Below are positions 1-5,099 of a stretch of 5,253 bases of DNA, piece after piece (position 1 is the stretch's first letter; the number at the start of each line of letters is the position of its first letter). The position numbers were made by a program, and so were the translations under genes. The stretch comes from DATAFF01 sp036265615 (GTDB taxonomy: Bacteria > Pseudomonadota > Alphaproteobacteria > Rhizobiales > Aestuariivirgaceae), in assembly GCA_036265615.1 (NCBI GenBank), contig DATAOT010000156.1, forward strand, positions 1 through 5,253. Reading direction: 5' to 3'. The notes under the pieces are model-generated. The model ran no database searches. It saw only the letters and a program-made list of their open reading frames with translations, and was not told the origin of the DNA.

Positions 1-324
1 CTCATGCCGATCATCTTCGTCGCGCCCAAGCCGACCCAGCCGCCGCAGATCGACAATCGCGGTCTTCTTCGTCTTGTCGGCTATTTCCCCACCCAGCCGC
101 TGCAGGTCAATTTCGATCTCGCCTATCAGCTCGCTGGCGCCGAGTGGAAGCTCTATGCAATCTCGGTGGCGCCGGTGCCGGCGCAGCCCGCGGTCGCGGA
201 GACCGACGCGCCCGCCGACGCCGCCGCGACGCGCAAGCCGGTGGCAGAGAGCGCCGCCCAGCGGATCACCCGCAAGCTCAAGCCGGCAGCGCCGGTGCCG
301 GCGGCCGATGTCGGCGGGCAGTAG
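1..324 (+). CDS. Hypothetical protein, C-terminal part (5' end outside window)
   Basis: The frame is open from base 1 and ends at TAG 322-324. The ATG at 4 has no upstream sequence in view and is probably internal, so this is a 3' fragment of about 107 residues. The visible part has a compact segment with alternating hydrophobic residues (GYFPTQPLQVNFDLAYQ, then EWKLYAISV), which looks like the last beta strands of a small alpha+beta domain. A low-complexity Pro/Ala/Thr tail of about 50 residues follows. The pattern resembles conserved, probably exported, Rhizobiales proteins of unknown function, and the strand arrangement would suit an NTF2-like fold; both points are inference from memory. 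The tail contains the same 15-bp stretch (GCGCCGGTGCCGGCG, encoding APVPA) at 169-183 and 289-303, exactly 40 codons apart. No function can be assigned. Confidence 0.7.
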   Translation, partial: LMPIIFVAPKPTQPPQIDNRGLLRLVGYFPTQPLQVNFDLAYQLAGAEWKLYAISVAPVPAQPAVAETDAPADAAATRKPVAESAAQRITRKLKPAAPVPAADVGGQ

Positions 325-370
325 GCAGAAGGGAAGGTTACCACTTATTGCCTATTGCCTATTGCCTACT
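320..370. terminator. Inverted repeat at convergent junction, possible bidirectional terminator
   Basis: AGTAGGCA at 320-327 is the exact reverse complement of TGCCTACT at 363-370, giving an 8-bp stem around a 35-base loop. The left arm contains the stop codon of the upstream plus-strand gene (TAG 322-324). The right arm contains the stop codon of the UDG gene (CTA 366-368). The position between two convergent genes suits a shared 3' end. The loop is long and there is no U-tract, so terminator function is only a possibility. Confidence 0.35.
346..366. repeat. Three tandem TATTGCC heptamers
   Basis: TATTGCC occurs three times in a row (346-352, 353-359, 360-366) and is followed by TACT. The array fills most of the 41-bp gap between convergent genes, and its last copy runs into the stop codon of the UDG gene. 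A slippage-prone microsatellite is the simplest reading. Confidence 0.9.
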
Positions 371-1094
371 CCCCCAGCTTCCAATCGATCGCCGGCAGGC
401 CGCGGCTTTGCAGCGCCGAATTCGCCGTGGCGAAGGGCCGGGCGGAAACAAACGGATGCGGTGCGCCCTTCGGCGTCTTGCCGCGCGCGAGCGGCGAGGG
501 GTGCGCTGTCACGACGACCACATGGCGGCTGCGGTCGATGTTGCGGCCGAGCGCCTCGGCATTGCGTCCCCAGAGAAGGAACAGCACGCCCTGCCGCGTT
601 GCGTTGATCCGCTCGATCACCTCGCGCGCCAGCGCCTCCCAGCCGAGATGGCGGTGGGCATTGCTGCTGCCGCTCTCGACCGTGAAGATGCAGTTCAGCA
701 GCAGCACGCCGCGCCGCGCCCAGCCGGTGAGATCGCCGCTGGCAGGGCGCGGCAGGCCGAGATCGGCGGAATAGGCGTCGAAAATGAATTTCAGTGATCG
801 TGGTATGGGGCGGCACCCTGGAACGGAAAAGGCGAAGCCATGCGCATCGCCCGGCGTCGGATAAGGATCCTGTCCGAGTATCACGGCCCTGACGTCGGCA
901 AGCGGCGTCGCCCGCAAGGCGGCGAACACCTGCTCGGGCGGCGGACAGATGACGGCACCGGCTTGGCGCCGCTCGTCCAATCGCTCGGCCAGCCTCTGAG
1001 CCTCGCCGCAAAAGAAGGGGAGCCCGGCCCAGCCATGCTCGGGCTCGGCGATGAAGGCGCCGACCGCCTCGCGATAGGTCACCGGATCCGCCAT
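366..1094 (-). CDS. ung: Uracil-DNA glycosylase, family 1 (UNG)
   Basis: The enzyme removes uracil from DNA by cleaving the N-glycosidic bond, the first step of base-excision repair of deaminated cytosine or misincorporated dUMP in the cytosol. The 242-residue product is near the usual family length (E. coli Ung 229). Motifs in order are GQDPY at 74-78 with the catalytic Asp76 (E. coli Asp64), the pocket residues Tyr78 and Phe89, the PIPRS proline loop at 96-100, Asn134 in LLLN (uracil recognition, E. coli Asn123), and HPSPL at 198-202 with His198 and the intercalating Leu202 (E. coli His187, Leu191). Two departures are visible: GQDPYP instead of the common GQDPYH, and HPSPLARG instead of HPSPLSA. 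All catalytic residues are kept, so activity is expected. The ATG at 1094-1092 lies 9 bp past the Sel1 stop. Its likely Shine-Dalgarno GAGGAA (1112-1107) is made by the last two sense codons of the Sel1 gene, with 12-nt spacing, which suggests translational coupling. Confidence 0.95.
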   Translation of the reverse strand: MADPVTYREAVGAFIAEPEHGWAGLPFFCGEAQRLAERLDERRQAGAVICPPPEQVFAALRATPLADVRAVILGQDPYPTPGDAHGFAFSVPGCRPIPRSLKFIFDAYSADLGLPRPASGDLTGWARRGVLLLNCIFTVESGSSNAHRHLGWEALAREVIERINATRQGVLFLLWGRNAEALGRNIDRSRHVVVVTAHPSPLARGKTPKGAPHPFVSARPFATANSALQSRGLPAIDWKLGE

Positions 1095-1103
1095 TCGCGG
1101 CGG

Positions 1104-2234
1104 CTATTCCTCGGCCGACATCTGCAGCAGCGCATCGCCAAGCTCGGGCGAGAAGCTGCCGTCGAGGGGACCCGAGAACAGATTCTCGTCCTGCAGGATC
1201 TGCTGCAGAGCGCCGATCGTCTGCGACTGCCAGCCTTGCAGCCGGTCATTGACGTCGCGCACCGCCTTCGGGCTGCCGTTGGTCAGGGCCTTGATGAGAT
1301 ATTCCGCGGCCTTGCCGCTGTCGGCTGCGCCCGTCTTGCCGTCCTCGTAAAGCCTCGCGAGATTGTAATAGGCGTCGCTCTCGCCGAGACCGCCGGCGCG
1401 TTCGAACATGGCCTCGGCGCGCTCGATGTCGCGTGCAACGCCATGGCCCTCGGCATAGGCGAAGGCGAGATCGTTGATGGCGCGCGCATCATTGGCGGCC
1501 GCGGCTTCCTCGAACAGCGCGATGGCCTCGGAGTAATCCTGTCCGACGCCGGCACCGTTGGCATACATCTCGCCGAGCCAGACCTTGGATCGCAGATTGC
1601 CGAGCGCCGCTGCCTTGCCGAAGAGTTGCACCGCCTGCCTGGGATCGCGCCCGACGCCGCTGCCCTCGGTGAGGAGCATGGCGTAGTTGAACATGCCATC
1701 GACATCGCCGGCCTCGGACGCCCGGCGGAACCAGCGCGCCGCTTCCGCCATGTTCTTCTGGCCGAGCGTTCCGTCGCGGGCCATGACCCCGAGACTGTTC
1801 ATGGCGCTCCCGATGCCGCCCTGGGCCGCCTGAAGATAAAGGGTCTGGGCCATGGACGGATCGGCCTCGACGCCGCGGCCTTCCTCGTAAAGACCGGCGA
1901 GATGCGTCGTGGCGGCAAGATTGCCGCCGTCATGCGCCAGCTTGTAGAGCTGGGCGATCTCCTTGTCGTTGCCGCCCGATTTCTCGAGCGCGCGGGCGAG
2001 TTCCATGCTGAGGCGCGGATCGCCGGGATGTGCCGCGAGCGCCTGGCGGCAGACCGGCACCGCCTTTTCCTCGTCGATCGCGTTCGCCGCCACGCCGGCG
2101 ATCCCCGACGGCCGGCTCGGATCCTGCGGGCTTGCCGCGAGACGGTCACAATCTGTGGCCGGGGCGCCGGCCGCCCAGCCCGCCGGGATGGCGACCAGAA
2201 TGAACAGCGTGACCAGTGCGGCAGTCCGCGTCAT
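1104..2234 (-). CDS. Secreted Sel1-repeat protein with C-terminal peptidoglycan-binding-like segment
   Basis: The predicted protein has 376 residues. Residues 1-22 form a Sec signal peptide (MTRT, a hydrophobic core, then AGWAAG with likely cleavage near AWAA/GAPA), so it should act in the periplasm. Residues 29-105 form a TPR-like opening segment with Cys29 and Cys62, which could pair in a disulfide. Six 36-residue Sel1 repeats follow at about 107-142, 143-178, 179-214, 215-250, 251-286 and 287-322, each with the A..LG.Y..G.GV..D...A...F..AA pattern; repeats 2 and 6 are the most degenerate. The end (about 340-372, LQQIL...GPLDGSFSPELGDAL) resembles the PG_binding_1 three-helix motif but is divergent. 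Sel1 proteins are scaffolds for protein partners; ExoR of rhizobia is a periplasmic example. No specific partner can be named. I chose the ATG at 2234 because AAGGGG lies 8 nt upstream and the signal peptide begins there. Starts at 2252 and 2372 are in frame but less credible. It is the promoter-proximal gene of a unit with ung. Confidence 0.88.
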   Translation of the reverse strand: MTRTAALVTLFILVAIPAGWAAGAPATDCDRLAASPQDPSRPSGIAGVAANAIDEEKAVPVCRQALAAHPGDPRLSMELARALEKSGGNDKEIAQLYKLAHDGGNLAATTHLAGLYEEGRGVEADPSMAQTLYLQAAQGGIGSAMNSLGVMARDGTLGQKNMAEAARWFRRASEAGDVDGMFNYAMLLTEGSGVGRDPRQAVQLFGKAAALGNLRSKVWLGEMYANGAGVGQDYSEAIALFEEAAAANDARAINDLAFAYAEGHGVARDIERAEAMFERAGGLGESDAYYNLARLYEDGKTGAADSGKAAEYLIKALTNGSPKAVRDVNDRLQGWQSQTIGALQQILQDENLFSGPLDGSFSPELGDALLQMSAEE

Positions 2235-2242
2235 GAAAAAAA

Positions 2243-2248
2243 CCCCTT
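2243..2248 (-). promoter_or_regulatory. Ribosome binding site fixing the Sel1 gene start
   Basis: On the minus strand AAGGGG is followed by an 8-nt pyrimidine-rich spacer (seven T and one C) and the ATG at 2234. It is the best Shine-Dalgarno match for this gene and favours this start over the upstream in-frame ATGs. Confidence 0.7.
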
Positions 2249-2292
2249 GCATTCCCGCCCGGAATAGGACTTTGCGGCCGATGTCCGGCACG

Positions 2293-2303
2293 GTCAAGTT
2301 GAC
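2293..2303. promoter_or_regulatory. Palindrome carrying opposed TTGAC boxes between divergent genes
   Basis: GTCAA-G-TTGAC is a perfect palindrome around one central base. Read on the plus strand it gives TTGACA (2299-2304), and on the minus strand TTGACC (2297-2292), both good matches to the -35 element of housekeeping sigma factors. It lies 59 bp from the Sel1 start and 189 bp from the ATPase start. No convincing -10 element sits 16-18 bp away on either strand (plus GCATTC, minus CAAAGT), so the promoter reading is weak. An operator for a dimeric regulator is the alternative. Confidence 0.35.
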
Positions 2304-2408
2304 ACAGGCCCGCAATCGCCCGCATTCGCATGTGCGTCGCGAGCCATTTTCGCATCGTCCGGTCACGAACAAGACTGTGGATATGGCCTCGCTCGCATCG
2401 GTGTGGTA

Positions 2409-2426
2409 AAGCCTGTCGCCAGGCTT
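2409..2426 (+). promoter_or_regulatory. Perfect 7-bp hairpin in the leader of the first ATPase gene
   Basis: AAGCCTG (2409-2415) and CAGGCTT (2420-2426) are exact inverted repeats around the loop TCGC. The hairpin ends 66 bp before the ATG at 2493. No T-run follows, so it does not look like a finished intrinsic terminator. A leader RNA structure or a protein-binding site is possible. The rest of the 258-bp intergenic region (2235-2492) shows only the palindrome at 2293-2303 and the second hairpin at 2436-2450. Confidence 0.5.
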
Positions 2427-2435
2427 ATGGCTTGG

Positions 2436-2450
2436 CGGGACGAACTCCCG
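2436..2450 (+). promoter_or_regulatory. Second small hairpin followed by a G-rich tract
   Basis: CGGGA (2436-2440) and TCCCG (2446-2450) pair around CGAAC. The stem is short but GC-rich and lies 9 bp after the preceding hairpin. A G-rich tract (2450-2460) follows directly. The two hairpins together make a structured leader ending about 30 bp before the ribosome binding site (AAGGG at 2480-2484). Confidence 0.35.
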
Positions 2451-2492
2451 GGGTGGGGGGCCGCCTTGGTGGGCATGTCAAGGGAAAAGTTC

Positions 2493-3266
2493 ATGAAGCC
2501 AACAGTGATTCTCGTCGGCGCTGACAAGGGCGGCGTTGGCAAGACGACGCTTGCACGCACATTGCTCGACTATCTCTCGCGCAAGAATGTCATGGCGCGA
2601 TGCTACGATACCGAGTGGCCACGGGGAACGCTCAAGCGGTTCTATCCGGCAACCACCGAAGTGATCGACATGTCCAATGTCGCTCATCAGATGAAGCTTC
2701 TCGATACGCTCGAAACCGCGAGCCTCAAGGTCAGCGTGGTTGATCTCAAAGCAGGCAATCTCTCGATGGTGCTCGATATTTTCGATCGCATCGGCGTGCT
2801 CGAGGCGGCGAAAAGCGGCAAGTTCACCCTCGGTCTCTTCCACGTTGTCGGCCCGGCGATCGCTTCGCTCGAGGAAATCGGTGAGATCGCAAAATATATC
2901 CAGGGCACCGACTATGTGATTGCCAAGAATTTCATCAATGAGACCAACTTCCTGGAGTGGGACGAGAAGAGTCACAAGAAATATTTTTCCAATCCCGGCG
3001 CTGCCGAGATCGTTTTGCCCAAGCTCAATGAAATGGCCTATGAGCAGGTCGATCTTGCCGGCGTGACATTCCGGGATTTCATCGACAACAAGGCGGCCAA
3101 TGGCGAGCCCGGCAATTTCTCCTTCGTGTTGCGGGGCTATGTGCGCAAGTGGATGTCGGAGATCGACGCCCAGCTCGAGAAGCTCAAGCCGGTTCAGGAA
3201 CTGGTGCGTGGCGAGCGCGGCCGGGCGCCGCCGCAGCAGCAGGCAGCCGCGGCCGCCAAGGCCTGA
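2493..3266 (+). CDS. ParA/MinD-like P-loop ATPase, first of a pair
   Basis: The predicted protein has 257 residues and a SIMIBI-class P-loop. The deviant Walker A DKGGVGKTT is at 11-19, with signature Lys12 and P-loop Lys17. A Walker A'-like Asp39 sits in CYDTEWPRG, and a Walker B-like strand SVVDL has Asp84. In ParA/MinD proteins these residues bind ATP in a dimer sandwich and position cargo, plasmids or division machinery. The family here is a short single-domain form with no DNA-binding N-terminus, and no ParB or parS is seen. I recall similar unnamed ATPases in Rhizobiales. The C-terminus (about 242-257) is a Pro/Gln/Ala low-complexity tail. The ATG at 2493 has AAGGG 8 nt upstream and places the P-loop at the usual distance from the N-terminus; an ATG at 2475 is the main alternative. 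The middle of the gene is poorer in GC than its neighbours: counted 60-base blocks give 42% (2881-2940) and 48% (2941-3000), against 68% in a block of the SDR gene (4561-4620). The cellular role is unknown. Confidence 0.85.
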   Translation: MKPTVILVGADKGGVGKTTLARTLLDYLSRKNVMARCYDTEWPRGTLKRFYPATTEVIDMSNVAHQMKLLDTLETASLKVSVVDLKAGNLSMVLDIFDRIGVLEAAKSGKFTLGLFHVVGPAIASLEEIGEIAKYIQGTDYVIAKNFINETNFLEWDEKSHKKYFSNPGAAEIVLPKLNEMAYEQVDLAGVTFRDFIDNKAANGEPGNFSFVLRGYVRKWMSEIDAQLEKLKPVQELVRGERGRAPPQQQAAAAAKA

Positions 3267-3278
3267 CCTGGCACATGC

Positions 3279-3308
3279 CTGCCGATCCGGTTCCCGCCGG
3301 ACCGGCAG
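3279..3308 (+). promoter_or_regulatory. Strong intercistronic hairpin between the two ATPase genes
   Basis: CTGCCGATCCGG (3279-3290) and CCGGACCGGCAG (3297-3308) pair over 12 bp with one A-C mismatch around the loop TTCCCG. The right arm overlaps a separate perfect 12-bp palindrome, CGGCAGCTGCCG (3303-3314), so two folds could compete. No U-tract follows. The structure fills much of the 98-bp gap (3267-3364). It could tune expression of the second ATPase or protect the upstream message from 3' exonucleases. Confidence 0.55.
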
Positions 3309-3364
3309 CTGCCGCAACGCCGGAGCAGCACGGCCATCGGGTCGTTAGAGGGACTGCTCTGAGC

Positions 3365-4090
3365 ATGGCCGAGAGCCCGAAACTGTTCATAGTGTGCTCC
3401 GACCGGACGCGGTGCGGCAAGACTTTGACGGCGCGCCTCTACGGCGATTTCCTGCTCTTGACCGGTCGCAATCCGCTGGTCTTCGACACTGCGCCGCCGC
3501 CCGGCGGCATCATCGATTTTTATCCCGAGCGCACCGTGACGGTCGATTTTTCCCGCACCGTCGGGCAGGTGGCGCTGTTCGACACCATATTGGGATCGCC
3601 GACCCGCGACACCATTGTCGATCTGGCCACCCAGCATCTGCAGCACTTCTTCGATGTCATGACCGAGATCGATTTCCTTGCCGAGGCGGACCGGGTCGGC
3701 CTGGTCGTCTGCATCCTCTACATCACCGACCGGACGGCTGCATCCCTCAGAGCGGCACGAGACATCAAGGAGCGTTCGGGCGTCGTGCATCTGTTCACCG
3801 TGTGCAATGAAGGCGCGGGCCTCCTCACCGATCGCGACGCGATGAGCTATGCTTATTCCGGGCTGTCCCCCGGGAGCGAACTGGTCGTGCCGGCGCTCGA
3901 CCCCGACGTCATCGAAGCGGTCGAGCAGCCGGTGTTCTCCTTCGCCAGGGTCGTGGAGGGACGGCAGGGCCGGTTGAGCGAATCCGAGCTTCTCAGGCTT
4001 TTGAGCTTCCTCAATCAGGTGCTGCCGGCGATCCGCCAGCAGTTCTTCGGCCTCGATCTCTCAGACCTCAGGCGTCTCGGCTTTGTCTGA
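3365..4090 (+). CDS. Degenerate ParA-like P-loop protein, paralogue of the upstream ATPase
   Basis: The 241-residue product aligns with its upstream neighbour without gaps through the P-loop: SDRTRCGKT (12-20) faces ADKGGVGKT. It keeps Gly18, Lys19 and Thr20. The signature Lys is Arg14, and the Gly-Gly pair is Thr15-Arg16. Further shared blocks are FDT at 40-42 (upstream YDT), DFYPERTVTVDFS at 51-63 (upstream RFYPATTEVIDMS), LFDT at 71-74 (upstream LLDT) and the Walker B-like TIVDL with Asp86. This shows common descent. Without the signature Lys the protein may bind nucleotide but be poor at dimer-dependent hydrolysis, so a regulatory partner of the first ATPase is a fair inference. I chose the ATG at 3365 because it matches the neighbour's N-terminus, although its GAGGG (3348-3352) is 12 nt away. 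ATGs at 3275 and 3149 would add a Pro/Ala/Arg-rich extension that looks non-coding. Biological role unknown. Confidence 0.8.
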   Translation: MAESPKLFIVCSDRTRCGKTLTARLYGDFLLLTGRNPLVFDTAPPPGGIIDFYPERTVTVDFSRTVGQVALFDTILGSPTRDTIVDLATQHLQHFFDVMTEIDFLAEADRVGLVVCILYITDRTAASLRAARDIKERSGVVHLFTVCNEGAGLLTDRDAMSYAYSGLSPGSELVVPALDPDVIEAVEQPVFSFARVVEGRQGRLSESELLRLLSFLNQVLPAIRQQFFGLDLSDLRRLGFV

Positions 4091-4095
4091 CCGCC

Positions 4096-4965
4096 TCAGC
4101 CATTGACGACGGTGCCGCCATTCGGGTGCAGCACCTGGCCGCTCATGTAGGATGCATCCTCGCTGGCCAGAAAGACGTAGCAGGGAGCCACCTCGTTGGG
4201 CTCCCCGGCCCGCTTCATCGGCGCGCTCGATCCATGCTCGGCGACCTTCTCGGCATCGAACGATGCCGGAATGAGCGGCGTCCAGATCGGGCCCGGAGCG
4301 ACCCCATTGACCCTGATGCCCTTCTCGACCAGGGCCTTCGCCATCGAGCGGGTGAAGGCGAGAACCGCCCCCCGGGTCGCGGCGTAGTCGATGAGCGTCG
4401 GATGACCCTGATAGGCCGTGATCGAGGTCGTGTTGATGATGCTCGAGCCGGCCTTCATGTGACGCAGCGCATGCTTGGTCATGAAGAAATAGCCGAAGAC
4501 GTTGGTCCGAAAGGTTCTTTCCAGCTGCTTGGCACTGATCTCGAGCGGTTCCTTGGTCTCGTGCTGCTCGGCGGCGTTGTTGACCAGGACATCCAGCCGG
4601 CCAAGCTGGCGGACGGTCTCGTCGACGGCCCGGCGGCAGAACTCCTCATCCCCCACGTCGCCGGCCATGCTGAGGGCGCCCCGCCCCTCCTTCTTGACGA
4701 GCCGCACGGTCTCCTCCGCATCCTCGTGCTCGTCGAGATAGACGAAGGCGACATCGGCACCTTCGCGCGCCATGGCGACGGCAGTGGCGCGGCCGATGCC
4801 GCTGTCGCCGCCGGTGATCAGCGCGACCTTGTCGCGCAGCTTGCCGGTGCCCTTGTGCCTGGGGTCTTCGACGCGCGGGCGCGGGCGCATCTCGGATTCG
4901 AGGCCGGGGCGACGGGCCTGCTGCTGGCGGGGCTGGGCTTTCGAGTTACCGTTCTGCGCTGCCAT
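4096..4965 (-). CDS. Short-chain dehydrogenase/reductase, YghA-type, with YxxxR active site
   Basis: The predicted protein is a 289-residue cytosolic NAD(P)-dependent oxidoreductase of the extended-N-terminus SDR group that includes E. coli YghA and B. subtilis YhdF/YhxC. Residues 1-40 form the Gln/Arg/Pro-rich lead-in ending DPRHKGTGKL. The cofactor motif TGGDSGIG is at 51-58, NNAA at 129-132, the tetrad Asn at 155, the catalytic Ser at 181 (NTTSITAY) and the catalytic Tyr at 194. The C-terminal signatures APGPIWTPLIP (223-233) and GQVLHPNGGTVVNG (276-289) are intact. In the sequence YAATR the catalytic Lys is replaced by Arg198 (codon CGG, 4374-4372). Substrate unknown; relatives act on aldehydes or sugars and are often stress-linked. 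The ATG at 4965 has a perfect AGGAGG 9 nt upstream. The longer in-frame start at 5124 lacks family similarity. Its stop is 5 bp from that of the convergent ATPase gene, leaving no room for a separate terminator. Confidence 0.92.
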   Translation of the reverse strand: MAAQNGNSKAQPRQQQARRPGLESEMRPRPRVEDPRHKGTGKLRDKVALITGGDSGIGRATAVAMAREGADVAFVYLDEHEDAEETVRLVKKEGRGALSMAGDVGDEEFCRRAVDETVRQLGRLDVLVNNAAEQHETKEPLEISAKQLERTFRTNVFGYFFMTKHALRHMKAGSSIINTTSITAYQGHPTLIDYAATRGAVLAFTRSMAKALVEKGIRVNGVAPGPIWTPLIPASFDAEKVAEHGSSAPMKRAGEPNEVAPCYVFLASEDASYMSGQVLHPNGGTVVNG

Positions 4966-4974
4966 CGGCGGTGT

Positions 4975-4980
4975 CCTCCT
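4975..4980 (-). promoter_or_regulatory. Consensus ribosome binding site of the SDR gene
   Basis: AGGAGG on the minus strand lies 9 nt before the ATG at 4965. It decides this start over the upstream in-frame ATG at 5124 and predicts efficient translation. Confidence 0.85.
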
Positions 4981-5047
4981 GGTTCTTGAGCGTCGGCCCA
5001 GACCGTAGGCCGCGGTCGCAGGAAGCCGCAACGGGCAAAGCTGCGGG

Positions 5048-5096
5048 CGGGGAATCAGCGATTCCCCGAGTCGGGGGCATCCGATACAGTTCCCCC
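5048..5096. promoter_or_regulatory. Operator-like cluster of alternating half-sites between SDR and GH2 genes
   Basis: CGGGGAATC (5048-5056) and GATTCCCCG (5060-5068) form a perfect 9-bp inverted repeat around AGC. CGGGGGCATC (5072-5081) then pairs with CCCCG around AGT, and a fourth related arm, GTTCCCCC, lies at 5089-5096. Half-sites of alternating orientation in a divergent intergenic region are typical of transcription factor binding. The regulator is not identified. A plain hairpin is the alternative. The remainder of the region 4966-5144 shows only the two ribosome sites and the inverted repeat at 5100-5115. Confidence 0.5.
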
Positions 5097-5099
5097 TTT

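Noticed and set aside
840..2267. 475-residue plus-strand reading frame opposite ung and the Sel1 gene
   Set aside because: It is antisense to two genes with clear motifs, spans their junction, is Arg/Ala/Gly-rich without recognisable domains, and is typical of open antisense frames in GC-rich DNA.
2450..2473. G-quadruplex candidate before the first ATPase start
   Set aside because: Only three well-separated runs of three or more G are present (GGGG, GGGGGG, GGG). A fourth would need the six-G run to be split without a loop.
2478..3317. 279-residue minus-strand reading frame opposite the first ATPase gene
   Set aside because: Complementary shadow of a P-loop gene. There is no family resemblance and no convincing ribosome site.
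3149..3364. Longer N-terminus for the second ATPase (ATG at 3149 or 3275)
   Set aside because: The 3149 start would overlap the upstream gene by over 100 bp, the added residues are Pro/Ala/Arg low complexity, and the paralogue begins its P-loop strand right after the start, as the 3365 start does.
4086..4100. Small inverted repeat CTGA/TCAG across the convergent stops of the second ATPase and the SDR
   Set aside because: Only 4 bp of pairing, explained by two opposed TGA stop codons. Too weak for a terminator.
4126..4989. 287-residue plus-strand reading frame opposite the SDR gene
   Set aside because: It mirrors the SDR coding frame. The SDR has intact family motifs and a consensus ribosome site, and this frame has neither.
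5070..5093. Possible EcfG-type general stress promoter (GGAAC on the minus strand, 5093-5089) for the SDR gene
   Set aside because: At 16-18 bases downstream the sequence is GACT, ACTC or CTCG, not the CGTT-like -10 needed.
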